Counted from the stretch's first letter, positions 8,575 to 18,154 are shown. The stretch is 64,000 nucleotides of DNA from JASGDN01 sp049840815 (GCA_049840815.1 JASGJI010000010.1:185078-249077), one strand, 5' to 3'. Program-made: numbers and translations. Notes: generated by a model from the sequence alone, not told the origin.

Positions 8575-10650
8575 TTATGCGCGAATTGGAAGGGCGATGG
8601 TGAAGCGCGATCCCCCCGAGTCGGTTGCATCGACGGCGATGGTCCCTCCGTGCGCTTCGATCAGTTCGCGGCAGATGTAGAGGCCGAGGCCGAGACCCGG
8701 GACCGCGCTCTCGGCGGCACTGCGAGCGCGGAAGAAGGGTGTGAAGAGATCGTCGCGCTCGGCCTCGGGGATGCCGTCCCCCTCATCGCTGACGGTGATG
8801 AGGGCGCGGTGGATGAATGGCTGCTCCGTGAGGGCGATGGTGATGGTTCCACCGCTGGTGTACTTGATTGCGTTGCCGACGAGGTTATCGATGACCTGGA
8901 AGATGCGATCGCCATCAAGCGAGGCGGGGAGCGCTTCCAGCTCGGTATCCAGCACGATCGTGTGATCCGTGGTGCTTGCCTGCCTCGACTCGACCACGGA
9001 ACGGCAGATGGCGACCAGATCCGCCGCATCGGGCCGGATCATCAGGCGCCCGGAACGCAGGCGAGAGACGTCGAGGAGATCGTCCACGAGGCGAGTCATG
9101 CGGTCGGCTTGCGCCTGCATCGTGGCAAGCCAGGCGACGTGATGTTCGTGTCCCTCCTGATTGGCGAGGTCGCGACCGATGATCTGCGCGAAGCCGCGAA
9201 TCGGGGTCAGCGGCGAGCGGAGTTCGTGGGAGACCACGGAGAGGAACTCGTCGCGGAGGCGTTCTGCCTCTTTCAACGGGCGCACATCCTGAAAGACACC
9301 CACCACGACATCGACCTCCCCATTGTCGTCGTAGAGCGGGGCGGCGCTGGCGACGACCGGGATGCGGCTGCCATCGGGCAAGGTGACGGTCAGTTCGACG
9401 CCGGTCACGACGCGCGATTCGGCGATGGCCTTCGCCATCGGGAGGTCGGCTTCGGCGATACCGGTGATGCGTAGCTGCGTGACGCGCGTGCTGCGTTGCT
9501 GCCGTTCTGACCTCAGGCCGAACATGCGCTGGGCGGCGGCGTTGGATGTCTCCAGCATCATGGTGGACGCGCGGACGACCATCACGGCCTCCGGCATCGT
9601 CTGGATGACGGACTGGAGGCGCCGCTCGCTGTCTTCGGCGCGGTCGAGCTTCAGTTCCTGCGCGTCCGCGAGGCGGGCGGATTCCATGAAGGCGACGGTG
9701 CGCAGGCCGAGCGCCTGGAGGCGGGCGACCGCGGTCTGAGAAAAGCGGTAGGGGAGGTAGAGGCCGATCCAGGCGACCCCCACGAGTTGGTCGCGCGGGC
9801 CGAGCAGGGGAACCCCGGCGACGGAGCGGACGTGGGGATTGGTGTCGATGACATCGAACGCTTCGGGTTCGAGCGCGAGATCCATGAGGACCACCGGGCG
9901 GCGTTCCACGGCGATGCGGCCGACAAATCCTTCGCCAACCTGGAGCGTCGTGGAGACACTGGGGACGCCCGCGTTCGGGAGCTGTTCGTCCGGATCGCCG
10001 TAGGTTGCGGCGCGGATCAGGGTCTCGTCCTTCTCGTCCACGAGGTAGAGCGCGCCGGCGGAGGCGCGGTTGACGCGCACCATGGCGGCGAGCAGCGATT
10101 CCAGCACACTGAAATAGGCCGGAACGTCGCCAGCGTGGCGTCCAGCGGCGACGATCTCGACCGTGTTGAGGGCGGTGTTGGCCGCCCGCATCGCTGCCGA
10201 CTCGACCCGCGCGGTGGCGCGCTCCTGCTTGAGATGCTCCACCATCACGAGGAGCAATCCGGACCCGACGGTGAAGGCAACGAGTGTGGCAACCACATCG
10301 GCGTCGAGCTGCTCAGGGAAGCGCCACGGTTCATCGACGTAAAGGAGGGGGACAAGGATGATGACGGCGATGACCGACGCAAGTCCGCCTACCCAGTCCG
10401 AGACATAACATGAGACGCCGACTCCTACGATGAGAAAGATCATCGGGATGGCGAGCGACTGGAATTCGACGAGTGCGAGGAGCATGGCGGGGATCGCGAC
10501 GAAGGCAAGTCCGGCGAGCACGCGCCAGGCATCCAGGCGGCGGCGGGTGGCGGGCGGGAACCGTTCGTCCCAGCGTTCGACCATGGATGCGGCGATGCGG
10601 CTGGAACGCTGCCCAACGCGGCTTATGCGCTCCCAGGTGGAGGGCGCCAT
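8575..10650 (-). CDS. Membrane sensor histidine kinase, TM-GAF-PAS-HisKA-HATPase
   Basis: About 691 residues. Four hydrophobic segments at residues ~43-137 anchor the protein; a GAF domain (~165-320), a PAS domain (~335-455) and the kinase core follow. The H-box is SVVSHELRSPLTPIRGF with the phospho-accepting His near residue 475; N-box DNLVGNAIKY, G1 DEGDGIPE and G2 GLGLGLY are all intact, so it should be active. No response regulator gene lies next to it, so its partner is elsewhere. ATG 10650 has no clear site; GTG 10686 (behind AAAAGG) is a possible alternative. It ends only 12 bases from the converging phosphotransferase relic. Confidence 0.9.
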   Translation of the reverse strand: MAPSTWERISRVGQRSSRIAASMVERWDERFPPATRRRLDAWRVLAGLAFVAIPAMLLALVEFQSLAIPMIFLIVGVGVSCYVSDWVGGLASVIAVIILVPLLYVDEPWRFPEQLDADVVATLVAFTVGSGLLLVMVEHLKQERATARVESAAMRAANTALNTVEIVAAGRHAGDVPAYFSVLESLLAAMVRVNRASAGALYLVDEKDETLIRAATYGDPDEQLPNAGVPSVSTTLQVGEGFVGRIAVERRPVVLMDLALEPEAFDVIDTNPHVRSVAGVPLLGPRDQLVGVAWIGLYLPYRFSQTAVARLQALGLRTVAFMESARLADAQELKLDRAEDSERRLQSVIQTMPEAVMVVRASTMMLETSNAAAQRMFGLRSERQQRSTRVTQLRITGIAEADLPMAKAIAESRVVTGVELTVTLPDGSRIPVVASAAPLYDDNGEVDVVVGVFQDVRPLKEAERLRDEFLSVVSHELRSPLTPIRGFAQIIGRDLANQEGHEHHVAWLATMQAQADRMTRLVDDLLDVSRLRSGRLMIRPDAADLVAICRSVVESRQASTTDHTIVLDTELEALPASLDGDRIFQVIDNLVGNAIKYTSGGTITIALTEQPFIHRALITVSDEGDGIPEAERDDLFTPFFRARSAAESAVPGLGLGLYICRELIEAHGGTIAVDATDSGGSRFTIALPIRA

Positions 10651-11040
10651 ACGCGCGCGGGCCCATTGTTTCGTCGAATCCAGCACGGGGTCGGGACCTT
10701 TTCGGGTGCGATGCGGGGATGCAGACGGATCGCGACGCGTGTCCGTACGGGAACGATACGGAGTGGCGACAAGCTGTGTCAAACCGGGAGGGGAGAGGCG
10801 AGGGACGTGAGGGGTAAGGACCAACCTCACCCCTCGCTTCTCTCGCCTCTCTCCCTGCGTTGTGCATTTCGGGATGCGGTCTGTGCGCTTGTGACAAGCC
10901 GGTGCGCGGCGAGATGGGCGTGCAGACCGCCCAGCTTGCCGTCGAGATGAATCCCGACCATATGCATAGGTGATAGTCGGGACGCGGCGGTGTATCCTCC
11001 ATGATGAAAGCGTGCGTTCGTGTTGACTGCTGGGAGAATC
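10651..11040. other. 390-bp divergent intergenic region with nested hairpin
   Basis: Between the histidine kinase (minus) and the reductase (plus). GGGAGAGGCGAG (10791-10802) pairs, with a two-base bulge, with 10842-10855; inside, GAGGGGT (10809-10815) pairs with ACCCCTC (10829-10835). The stem has no T-run, so it may be a dispersed element or RNA structure rather than a terminator. No gene is seen. Confidence 0.5.
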
Positions 11041-12102
11041 GTGTCCGTGAGTGTTGAGAACGAGGTGGTCACCCCTGCCGGTGACGCTGCCAACGTCCAG
11101 ACGGATGTGGCGATTATCGGGGCTGGGCCGTCCGGGTTGTTCGCGGCGTTCTACGCCGGGCTGCGCGGCGCGAGTGTGCAGATCATCGACTCCCTGGAGG
11201 AGGTTGGTGGTCAGTGCATGGCGATGTACCCCGAGAAGTACATCTACGATGTGATCGGGTACCCGAAGGTGCTGGCCAAGGATTTCGTGGCGGCGTGCCT
11301 GGAGCAGGCGCTGCGGTCCGATCCGACGATCCGTCTTTCGGAGCAGGTGCAGTCCCTGGAAAAGCGGGAGGATGGCAGCTTCGTCCTCAAGACCTCCAAG
11401 GGTGAACGCTACGCCAAGTCCGTGATCATCGCGGCGGGCGTGGGCGCATTCGAGCCGACCCGCCTGACCGCTGAAGGCGTGACCGATCTGGAGGGCAAGG
11501 GCGTCCACTACTTCGCCAAGCGGATCGAGGACTTCCGAGACAAGCGCGTGGTGGTGGTCGGCGGCGGCGACTCGGCGGTCGACTGGGCGCTGACGCTGGA
11601 GCCGATCGCGGCCAGCGTGACGGTGATCCATCGCTCCAAATTCCGCGCGCACGAATCGACGGTGGCGGAGCTTGAGGCCTCGACGGTGCAGCTGCACTAT
11701 CCGGGCTACGAGGTCACCCATGTGCGGCAGGCTGATCACGGCCGGATCGGCGAGATCACGTTCAAGCACCAGGACGGCACGACGCACGACCTGGAGCTGG
11801 ACGAGTTGATCTGCGCGATCGGGTTCAAGGCCGATCCGGGACCGATGCGGTCGTGGGGCTTCGAATTGCAGAGGAACCAGATCCTCGTCGATGCGAAGAC
11901 GATGGAGACGAGCGTTCCGGGCGTGTTTGCTGCCGGCGACATCGCGGCCTACCCGGACAAGTTCAAGCTGATCGCGACGGGCGCCGCCGAGGCCGTGAGC
12001 GCCGTCAACCATGCGATGCAGTACGTCGATCCGGCTGCGCGCCTGGACGCCGGCCATTCGACGACGATCATGGAGAAGAAGGCGAAGGCCGCTGCCGAGT
12101 AA
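11041..12102 (+). CDS. Ferredoxin--NADP+ reductase, thioredoxin-reductase-like (YumC type)
   Basis: FAD enzyme of about 353 residues that passes electrons between NADPH and ferredoxin (EC 1.18.1.2). FAD motif GAGPSGL near the N-terminus, GGQCMAMYPEKYIYD typical of the YumC group, NADPH motif GGGDSAVDWA, and the C-terminal FAD motif AAGDIAAYPDKFKLIATG. The CxxC redox pair of true thioredoxin reductases is absent, which supports the FNR assignment. GGGAGA precedes GTG 11041; GTG 11020 and 11047 are in frame and possible. It is transcribed alone, converging on trpS across a shared hairpin. Confidence 0.9.
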   Translation: MSVSVENEVVTPAGDAANVQTDVAIIGAGPSGLFAAFYAGLRGASVQIIDSLEEVGGQCMAMYPEKYIYDVIGYPKVLAKDFVAACLEQALRSDPTIRLSEQVQSLEKREDGSFVLKTSKGERYAKSVIIAAGVGAFEPTRLTAEGVTDLEGKGVHYFAKRIEDFRDKRVVVVGGGDSAVDWALTLEPIAASVTVIHRSKFRAHESTVAELEASTVQLHYPGYEVTHVRQADHGRIGEITFKHQDGTTHDLELDELICAIGFKADPGPMRSWGFELQRNQILVDAKTMETSVPGVFAAGDIAAYPDKFKLIATGAAEAVSAVNHAMQYVDPAARLDAGHSTTIMEKKAKAAAE

Positions 12103-12125
12103 GCGGCAGGCATTCGACCATCGAC

Positions 12126-12163
12126 GGAACGGGCCGGCGGAATCATCTCCGCCGGCCCGTTCC
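12126..12163. terminator. Bidirectional hairpin between reductase and trpS
   Basis: GGAACGGGCCGGCGGA (12126-12141) pairs perfectly with 12148-12163. Located between convergent stops. Confidence 0.85.
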
Positions 12164-12215
12164 TTTGTCCTGTTCGCGGTTGGCTCCATTGGCCCCCCGC
12201 AGGAACGATTGCAGG

Positions 12216-13256
12216 TTATGAGCGCGGAGTGCCGATACCCATGCGGTCGCGGACAAGGTCCATCTTGGCGCTCGCGCGTGCGCGGGCCTTCTCCCCACCC
12301 TCGGTGAGGACGCGGACGGCGATCTCTGGCTGCGCCTCCAGCTCGGCAAGGCGCTCCTGGATCGGGCGAATGGCATCGACGACGACATCGCCGAGTTCCG
12401 TCTTGAACGCGCCGTAGCCCTTGCCGGTGAAATGCTCCTCCACCTCGGCGACGGTGGTGTTCGTGAGCAGCGAGTAGATCGAGATCAGGTTGACCAGCGC
12501 GGGCTTCTCGGGCGTGCTGACGATCTCGCTGCCGGAATCGGTGACGGCGCGCTTGATCTTGCGGCGAATCGTGTCCGGATCGTCGCTGAGGGCGATGTAG
12601 CTGGCCTGATTCGGGTTACTCTTGCTCATCTTCCTGGACGGATCGTCGAGCGACATGATGCGGGCGCCGTCGGCCTTGATATCCGGCTTCGGAAGGACGA
12701 AGGTGTCGCCGTAGCGCTGGTTGAAGCGGTAGGCGACATCGCGCGTGAGTTCGATGTGCTGCTTCTGGTCCTCGCCAACCGGAACGTACTCCGTGTCGTA
12801 GAGGATGATGTCGGCGGCCTGGAGCACGGGGTAGTCGAAGAGGGCGGCGCTGACCGATTCCTCCTGCGTGCCGGACTTGTCCTTGAACTGCGTCATGCGG
12901 CGGAGTTCGCCGAACTGGGTGACCGAGTTCAGGAGCCAGCACAGCTCGGAATGCTCGCGGACATCCGACTGCACGAAGAGGACGACCTTCTCCGGATCGA
13001 TGCCGGAGGCGAGCAGCACATTCGCGAGATTCCGGATGTTCCCGGTCATCGATTCGCGGGTGGTGGCGAGCGAAAGGGCGTGCAGGTCCACGACGCAGAA
13101 GACGCTGTCGGACTCGTCCTGCTGGTTCACCCAGTTTCGGATCGCACCGAGGTAGTTCCCGAGGTGAAAGTTGCCAGATGGTTGGATCCCCGAGAAGACG
13201 CGGGGCTTGCGGGTTTCGCGGGGCGAGGGCTGAGTGCCGGTTTCCTGAACGACCAT
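12216..13256 (-). CDS. trpS: Tryptophan--tRNA ligase
   Basis: Class I aminoacyl-tRNA synthetase charging tRNA-Trp (EC 6.1.1.2). The HIGH-type motif is PSGNFHLGNYLGA and the KMSKS loop is SRKMSKSNPN; TrpRS-specific stretches include DLHALS, LPKPDIKADGARIMSL and the QKQHIELTRD region. ATG 13256 gives 346 residues, within the 330-350 typical of bacterial TrpRS; AAAGGA lies upstream. The promoter region is shared with the divergent UbiB gene, and AGTATA at 13331 (TATACT on the minus strand) may be the -10. No T-box structure was recognised. Confidence 0.96.
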   Translation of the reverse strand: MVVQETGTQPSPRETRKPRVFSGIQPSGNFHLGNYLGAIRNWVNQQDESDSVFCVVDLHALSLATTRESMTGNIRNLANVLLASGIDPEKVVLFVQSDVREHSELCWLLNSVTQFGELRRMTQFKDKSGTQEESVSAALFDYPVLQAADIILYDTEYVPVGEDQKQHIELTRDVAYRFNQRYGDTFVLPKPDIKADGARIMSLDDPSRKMSKSNPNQASYIALSDDPDTIRRKIKRAVTDSGSEIVSTPEKPALVNLISIYSLLTNTTVAEVEEHFTGKGYGAFKTELGDVVVDAIRPIQERLAELEAQPEIAVRVLTEGGEKARARASAKMDLVRDRMGIGTPRS

Positions 13257-13393
13257 CGTCTCGACGTGTCCTTTGCTACGCTGATGAGCGGATGGCGGGC
13301 GTTGACCCGCGCCGCATCTGACTGGCGGACAGTATACCGGCAGTTTCCCGGTTGCCGATCGCACCGGATCGCGCGAAAGGGCATCGATCACCC

Positions 13394-15064
13394 GTGATTA
13401 CCGGATTCATGGTCCATCGTCGCTATGCTGCCCGCTATCGGGAGATCGTGCGCATCATGCTCGCGCACGGTCTGGGCGGACTTGTCGCACCGGTGGGACC
13501 GTTCCGCCGCTGGACTGCGGCCGACATGCTGGGCGATGCGCACCAGACGGACGAGGTGCGGGCGCACCATCTCCGGCTGGCGCTGGAGGAACTGGGGCCG
13601 ACGTTCATCAAGCTCGGACAGATTCTCGCCACGCGCGTCGATCTGCTGCCGCCGGTGTACATCGCGGAGCTCGAACGCCTGCAGGACCGGATCGCGCCCG
13701 ATCCTCCGGACGTCGTTGCCGCGACGGTGGAGCAGGAGCTCGGGATGCCGGCGCTCGTCGCGTTCGCCGCGTTTGACTTCACGCCGCTTGCCACGGCGTC
13801 GCTGGGGCAGGTCCATGCGGCCACGATGCACACCGGCGAGTGTGTGGTAGTGAAGGTGCAACGGAAGCACGTTGCGGCCCAGGTCAACGAGGATGTCGCG
13901 ATTCTCCAGCAGCTCGCGGCTTCGTTCGAACGGCGCTCGCGTTTCCTGCGCGAGCAGGGTCTGGTCGACCTTGCGAACGAGTTCACATGGACAATCCGGG
14001 CCGAACTCGATTTTCTGCAGGAAGCACGGATGTGCGAACGGATCGGCCATGGACTCGCGAAGGACGCCACGGTGCGCGTCCCGCAGGTGTTCTGGACCTG
14101 CTCGACCTCCCGGGTACTCACGCTGGAACGCATTGATGGCATTCGTGTGGACGATGTCGAGGCGATCCGGGCAGCAGGTCTTGACCCGTCGGACGTTGCG
14201 GCCTCCCTGGTGAGGGTCCTGGCATTCCAGATTCTCGACCTCGGAGTTTTCCATGCCGACCCGCATCCGGGGAATATCGTCGTCTGTGCCGACGGGACAA
14301 TCGGCATGTATGACTTCGGTCTGGTTGGCGTGGTGGACGACCAGATGCGGGAGCGGCTGCTCTTCCTGGTGCTGGCGGTGATGGAGCGGAATCCCCAGCG
14401 TGTTGTCGACGAGATCGCTGCGCTGGGAGCGGCACCTCCGTCGCTCGACCGGAAAGCGCTGGAACGCGAGATCTCGTACCTGATGACACACTACATCGGC
14501 GTGCGGCTCGACGAGATCCCGGTGATGACCATCGCCGACGACGTGATGCGGGTCATCAGGCGATACCAGCTCCGCTTGCCGGGCGAACTCGCGATGCTGG
14601 CGAAGACAGCGGTGATCACCGAGGCGGTCTCCCGCCGGCTCGATCCAGAGATCGACGTGATCGCCGTGGCGCAACCCGCGATCCGGCGGGCAGGCATTCG
14701 CTTCTATTCGCCGGAATACTGGTGGGATCGCTTGAAGGGGAAACCGCTGGAGACGGCGCTGCTCGCGTCCTCGATGCCAGCGACGATCCAGCGGTTCATC
14801 ACGCGGCTGGATCGCAACGACTTCAAGATGCACATCGAGGTCGATGACATCGCGAACATGCTGTACGAGATGAACAGCATGGTGAACCGGCTCGTGATGG
14901 CGATTGTGGCGGCGGCCCTGTCGCTCGGTGTGGCCGTGCTCGTGCTGGCGCTCCGCCCGAACTGGGACAGCTTCGAGGGCGTGACGCTCTTCGTGCTCTT
15001 CGTGGTGGCGATGACGATCATCGCGAACGTGCTGTTCCGCGTCTGGCGCAGCGGTCGCCGGTAA
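13394..15064 (+). CDS. AarF/UbiB-family (ABC1) atypical kinase
   Basis: Membrane-anchored protein-kinase-like ATPase of about 556 residues. Family hallmarks: the KxGQ motif (FIKLGQILATR, near residue 72), the Ala-rich nucleotide loop ATASLGQVHAA, the lysine in VVVKVQR, HADPHPGN, and YDFGLVG as the DFG equivalent. Two hydrophobic helices at the C-terminus (about 500-520 and 530-550) anchor it. UbiB proteins support quinone biosynthesis and lipid transport; the target here is unknown, though two prenyl genes lie about 16 kb away. GTG 13394 follows AAAGGG at 12 bases; ATG 13409 is an alternative. Confidence 0.9.
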   Translation: MITGFMVHRRYAARYREIVRIMLAHGLGGLVAPVGPFRRWTAADMLGDAHQTDEVRAHHLRLALEELGPTFIKLGQILATRVDLLPPVYIAELERLQDRIAPDPPDVVAATVEQELGMPALVAFAAFDFTPLATASLGQVHAATMHTGECVVVKVQRKHVAAQVNEDVAILQQLAASFERRSRFLREQGLVDLANEFTWTIRAELDFLQEARMCERIGHGLAKDATVRVPQVFWTCSTSRVLTLERIDGIRVDDVEAIRAAGLDPSDVAASLVRVLAFQILDLGVFHADPHPGNIVVCADGTIGMYDFGLVGVVDDQMRERLLFLVLAVMERNPQRVVDEIAALGAAPPSLDRKALEREISYLMTHYIGVRLDEIPVMTIADDVMRVIRRYQLRLPGELAMLAKTAVITEAVSRRLDPEIDVIAVAQPAIRRAGIRFYSPEYWWDRLKGKPLETALLASSMPATIQRFITRLDRNDFKMHIEVDDIANMLYEMNSMVNRLVMAIVAAALSLGVAVLVLALRPNWDSFEGVTLFVLFVVAMTIIANVLFRVWRSGRR

Positions 15065-15088
15065 TCTGGTGCCGACCTGCTGACGTCG

Positions 15089-15481
15089 CTACGATCGCGT
15101 GGCGGCGACCGTTGGCTCCGGAACAGCATCGTCTTCCGGGCAGTCCTCGTCAGCGAGCCAGCTGTTGCCGAAGGTGCGCATGCTCTCGATGACCGGGAGG
15201 AGGGCGCTGCCCTTCTCGGTGAGGGTGTATTCCACGCGGGGCGGAACCTCGGCGAAGCAGTGGCGATCGACCACCGCAACCTCCTCGAGGCGCTTCAGGC
15301 GCTCCGAAAGGGTCTTGGGGCTGATGCCGTGCAAGGACCGTTCGAGCTCGCTGAATCGCTTCTGCCCCTTGGCGAGGTCGCGCACGATAAGCGGAGTCCA
15401 CTTGTTCCCGATGATGTCAGCGGTCTTGGCGATGGGACACCCATCGTTCCCGGTGTCGCCAGCCGCACTCTCGCGTGCCAT
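15089..15481 (-). CDS. HxlR-family winged-helix transcriptional regulator
   Basis: A 130-residue regulator. The core matches the HxlR pattern: CPIAKTADIIGNKWTPLIVRDL, then GQKRFSELERSLHGISPKTL and SERLKRLEEVAVVDRHCF, a winged helix-turn-helix with its conserved N-terminal cysteine, which in some members senses redox or electrophile stress. The C-terminal ~25 residues are acidic. ATG 15481 is preceded by GGGAGGGCAGGAG. It converges on the UbiB gene, 24 bases apart, and is divergent from the holin-like gene; the target is not evident. Confidence 0.9.
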   Translation of the reverse strand: MARESAAGDTGNDGCPIAKTADIIGNKWTPLIVRDLAKGQKRFSELERSLHGISPKTLSERLKRLEEVAVVDRHCFAEVPPRVEYTLTEKGSALLPVIESMRTFGNSWLADEDCPEDDAVPEPTVAATRS

Positions 15482-15810
15482 GATCTCCTGCCCTCCCGTC
15501 CGGAATGGACGCGGGTACCCCAGCAAGGCGGATGCGCACTTCTGGATGGTCCCCAATACTTCACGAATGATAGCACCAACCTGGCGGTGACACCATTCTC
15601 GGGCGATGATGCGCGGATGCGCCCAGAACTGCGCTGACAGACGACGGGATGGTTCAGGACGCGAATGGACAGGGGCGATCGCGCCGGAATGCCGGATTCA
15701 GCAGCGCGCGCCCGCTATACTTCGCGAATCCTGTGGGAGCGGACGTTCCTGCGTTCACCCGCGACGCTGTGGTTGTCGACGTCGACCGTCGTTCGTGAAT
15801 TCCGGAAGCC
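15482..15810. other. 329-bp divergent promoter region
   Basis: Between hxlR-type gene (minus) and the holin-like gene (plus). TATACT at 15716-15721 is a good -10 candidate for the plus-strand pair, without a clear -35. No gene seen. Confidence 0.45.
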
Positions 15811-16152
15811 ATGATTCGCATCTTCGCCTACGCCATCGCCGCCATCGTGGCGACCCTGACGCTCGGCACGATCTCCCAGCGGCTGATCGAGTTTTCGTCG
15901 CCTGGTGCGGTGATCCTCTTCGGCATCGTGATTGGAGTCATCAACGCGTTCCTCAAGCCGATCGTCCAGACGATCAGCCTGCCGTTGACATGCCTTACCT
16001 TTGGCATGTTCGCGCTGGTGGTGAATGCGGTCCTCTTCAAGCTGGGCGCGGCGATCGTGCCGGACCTCTCCGTCAGCTGGTGGGGCGCGTTCATCGGAGC
16101 GGTCCTGACCAGCCTCGCATCGGGCATCATCTTCTCGGTGATCGACGAGTAG
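15811..16152 (+). CDS. 4-TM membrane protein, phage holin superfamily IV type
   Basis: A 113-residue integral membrane protein with four hydrophobic segments (about residues 4-20, 31-50, 55-78 and 88-109). It matches the PF04020 pattern: GVINAFLKPIVQTISLPLTCLTFGMFALVVNAVLF. Despite the name, chromosomal members are not known to be holins and their role is unclear. Codes for three bases before the phosphodiesterase gene, so the two are translationally close and probably one operon. Confidence 0.85.
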   Translation: MIRIFAYAIAAIVATLTLGTISQRLIEFSSPGAVILFGIVIGVINAFLKPIVQTISLPLTCLTFGMFALVVNAVLFKLGAAIVPDLSVSWWGAFIGAVLTSLASGIIFSVIDE

Positions 16153-16155
16153 CGC

Positions 16156-16740
16156 ATGGCAGCATCACTTGCCCACGGATTGCTGACACGGGAGCGGACG
16201 TTCGAGGCGCCGCTGACCATGGGCGTCATCGCCGACACCCACATCTTCCCCGGATCAGTGCGCCACCTGCATCCCGCCGTGGTGGACCTCTTCCGCCGTG
16301 CGAAGGTCGATCTCCTGATCCACCTCGGCGACGTGAATACCCGCGCCATCCTTGAGGAGTTGGCCGAGATTGCGCCGCTTCTCGCTGTTCGTGGCAACAA
16401 TGACGATGCCGAACTCCAGGCGATGCTGCCACTGACCCTTCGGCTGACGGTCGGCAGGTTCCGCGTGCGTGCCCTGCATGGGCATGGCGGACGTTCCGCG
16501 CACGACGAGGCGGTCCGGCAATTCGCCGGGAAGGCGGATCTGGTGCTCTTCGGGCACAGCCACAAGCCGCTGATGGAGATGGCGAAGGAGAGCATCCTCT
16601 TCAACCCGGGCTCGGCGACCGACCGCCGATGGTTCGATCATTTCGGGGTCGGGGTCATCCGCTTCGACGATGAGCGGATTGATCCCGAACTGATCCTCTT
16701 CGACCATCCCGCCAATCTCGTGAACATCGCGTTCGACTGA
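16156..16740 (+). CDS. Calcineurin-like metallophosphoesterase (YfcE/MJ0936 type)
   Basis: A 194-residue phosphodiesterase. All metal-binding motifs of the family are present in order: ADTH (DxH), GDV, RGNND, LHGHG and GHSH; the short single-domain length fits the YfcE/MJ0936 group, which acts on phosphodiesters in vitro. The natural substrate is unknown. ATG 16156 starts 3 bases after the stop of the holin-like gene; ATG 16219 is possible but would begin right at the first motif. Confidence 0.88.
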   Translation: MAASLAHGLLTRERTFEAPLTMGVIADTHIFPGSVRHLHPAVVDLFRRAKVDLLIHLGDVNTRAILEELAEIAPLLAVRGNNDDAELQAMLPLTLRLTVGRFRVRALHGHGGRSAHDEAVRQFAGKADLVLFGHSHKPLMEMAKESILFNPGSATDRRWFDHFGVGVIRFDDERIDPELILFDHPANLVNIAFD

Positions 16741-16772
16741 TTTGTTGCTCGTCCCCGAGAATCGGAGATCTC

Positions 16773-17927
16773 ATGGTTGCCACGACTGCCCCCTCGACAT
16801 CATTCACGCGCACGCTGCCAACCGACCCGCGCCTGGCGAACGGCAAGTGGCTGCGGATTCCCGGACCGACCGTGCTGCATCCGGCCGTGATCGAGACCGC
16901 CCATCGGCCGATGGTGCCGCATCGCAGTCCCGAGGCGGCGGACCTGGTCGATCGTCTCTCGCACAACCTGAAGCTCGTGCATGGGACAGAGCAGAACGTG
17001 CTCTGGTGGACCGGGACGGGGTCCGCTGGCTGGGAAGCCTCGATCGTGAACCTGACGTCGCCTGGCGACCGGATCGTGGTGACGGTGAGCGGTGACTTCG
17101 GGGACCGCTACGCCAAGACGGCGACACGGCTGGGGCTGGATGTCCACCGTATCGACGTCGAATGGGGAACAGCGGTGACGCCGGACCTCCTGGAGCAGGC
17201 GTTTGAGCAGCACGGGCCATTCCGCGCGGCGTTCATCACGCACAGCGAAACCTCCACGGGTCTCGCCAATCCGCTGAAGGAGCTGGCGGCGGTGGCGCGG
17301 GCGCACGGGGCGTTGGTGGTCGTCGACGCGGTGAGTTCTGCGGCGGCGATGCCGGTAAACGTCGATGAATGGGACCTCGACTGGGTGCTCTCCGGCTCGC
17401 AGAAGGCGTGGATGTGCCCGCCGGGCCTGATGATCTCGGCAGTGAGCGAACGCGCGATGGCGGCGGCTGAGGAGAGCACGTTCCCACGCTTCATCTGGGA
17501 TGTGCGGACGGTGGCCGAGGCGACGGCGAACCACACGAGCGCGCAGACGCCGGCGTTGTCGTTGCAGTACGGGCTGGACGCCGCGGTGAGCGCGATGCTG
17601 GATGAGGGCCTGGAGACGATGTACGCCCGCCACGCGCGGTTGGGCCAGCATGTGCGCGACGGACTGATCGCCGCGGGACTTCGCGTGCTGGGCGATCCGG
17701 CGTATCCGTCGCAGTCGGTGACGGCGTTCCACCTGCCGGCGGGGTTCGAGACGGCACAGGTCTTCCACGACCGGCTGCGCGATGAGTACGGGATCGAGAT
17801 CGCGGTCGGGCAGGGGCACATGGCGCAGACGGTGTTGCGGGTCGGGCACATGGGCTATGTGGAGCAGCCGGAGCTGGACGCGACGCTGGACGCGATCTCG
17901 GCGTTGGCGAGGTCCGCGCAGGGCTGA
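16773..17927 (+). CDS. Class V aminotransferase (alanine-glyoxylate / serine-pyruvate type)
   Basis: PLP-dependent enzyme of 384 residues. The PLP-binding lysine is K211 in SGSQKAWMCPPG; the acidic residue contacting the PLP ring lies in VVVDAVSS. The N-terminal IPGPTVLHPAV and the HRSPE stretch are typical of the alanine--glyoxylate/serine--glyoxylate/phosphoserine group. Exact substrate cannot be told from sequence; phosphoserine aminotransferase and (S)-ureidoglycine-glyoxylate aminotransferase are alternatives. GGAG lies 5 bases before ATG 16773. It follows the phosphodiesterase by 32 bp and may be in its operon. Confidence 0.88.
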   Translation: MVATTAPSTSFTRTLPTDPRLANGKWLRIPGPTVLHPAVIETAHRPMVPHRSPEAADLVDRLSHNLKLVHGTEQNVLWWTGTGSAGWEASIVNLTSPGDRIVVTVSGDFGDRYAKTATRLGLDVHRIDVEWGTAVTPDLLEQAFEQHGPFRAAFITHSETSTGLANPLKELAAVARAHGALVVVDAVSSAAAMPVNVDEWDLDWVLSGSQKAWMCPPGLMISAVSERAMAAAEESTFPRFIWDVRTVAEATANHTSAQTPALSLQYGLDAAVSAMLDEGLETMYARHARLGQHVRDGLIAAGLRVLGDPAYPSQSVTAFHLPAGFETAQVFHDRLRDEYGIEIAVGQGHMAQTVLRVGHMGYVEQPELDATLDAISALARSAQG

Positions 17928-17949
17928 GCCTGGTCTCTGGAATCGTGGG

Positions 17950-17986
17950 AAGGCGGGGCGTCCGGGTGGTCCGGTCGCCCCGCCTT
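17950..17986 (+). terminator. Terminator of the aminotransferase gene
   Basis: AAGGCGGGGCG (17950-17960) pairs perfectly with CGCCCCGCCTT (17976-17986). Confidence 0.8.
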
Positions 17987-18154
17987 CGTGTGTGTGGCTA
18001 GTCAGTTGGTTGTGGCGTGGCGTTCATCCGAGGGTCCCCCCTATGCATTGGCCTCTCCTGCAAGGGTGATCGGTGGGCGGCGAAAAAGGTAACGCCGAAG
18101 CGTGATCGGGCCGTGGAACTGGCGCCATCTCGCGGATTCGGATGACGACTCCTG

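Noticed and set aside
10651..12189. A 1204-codon open frame extends the histidine kinase gene far upstream on the minus strand.
   Set aside because: Beyond 10650 the translation is arginine-rich and lies antisense to the complete ferredoxin-NADP reductase gene; it is an effect of high GC.
15811..16152. The holin-like gene as a sign of a prophage.
   Set aside because: PF04020-type proteins are common chromosomal genes, and no other phage gene is seen in the window.
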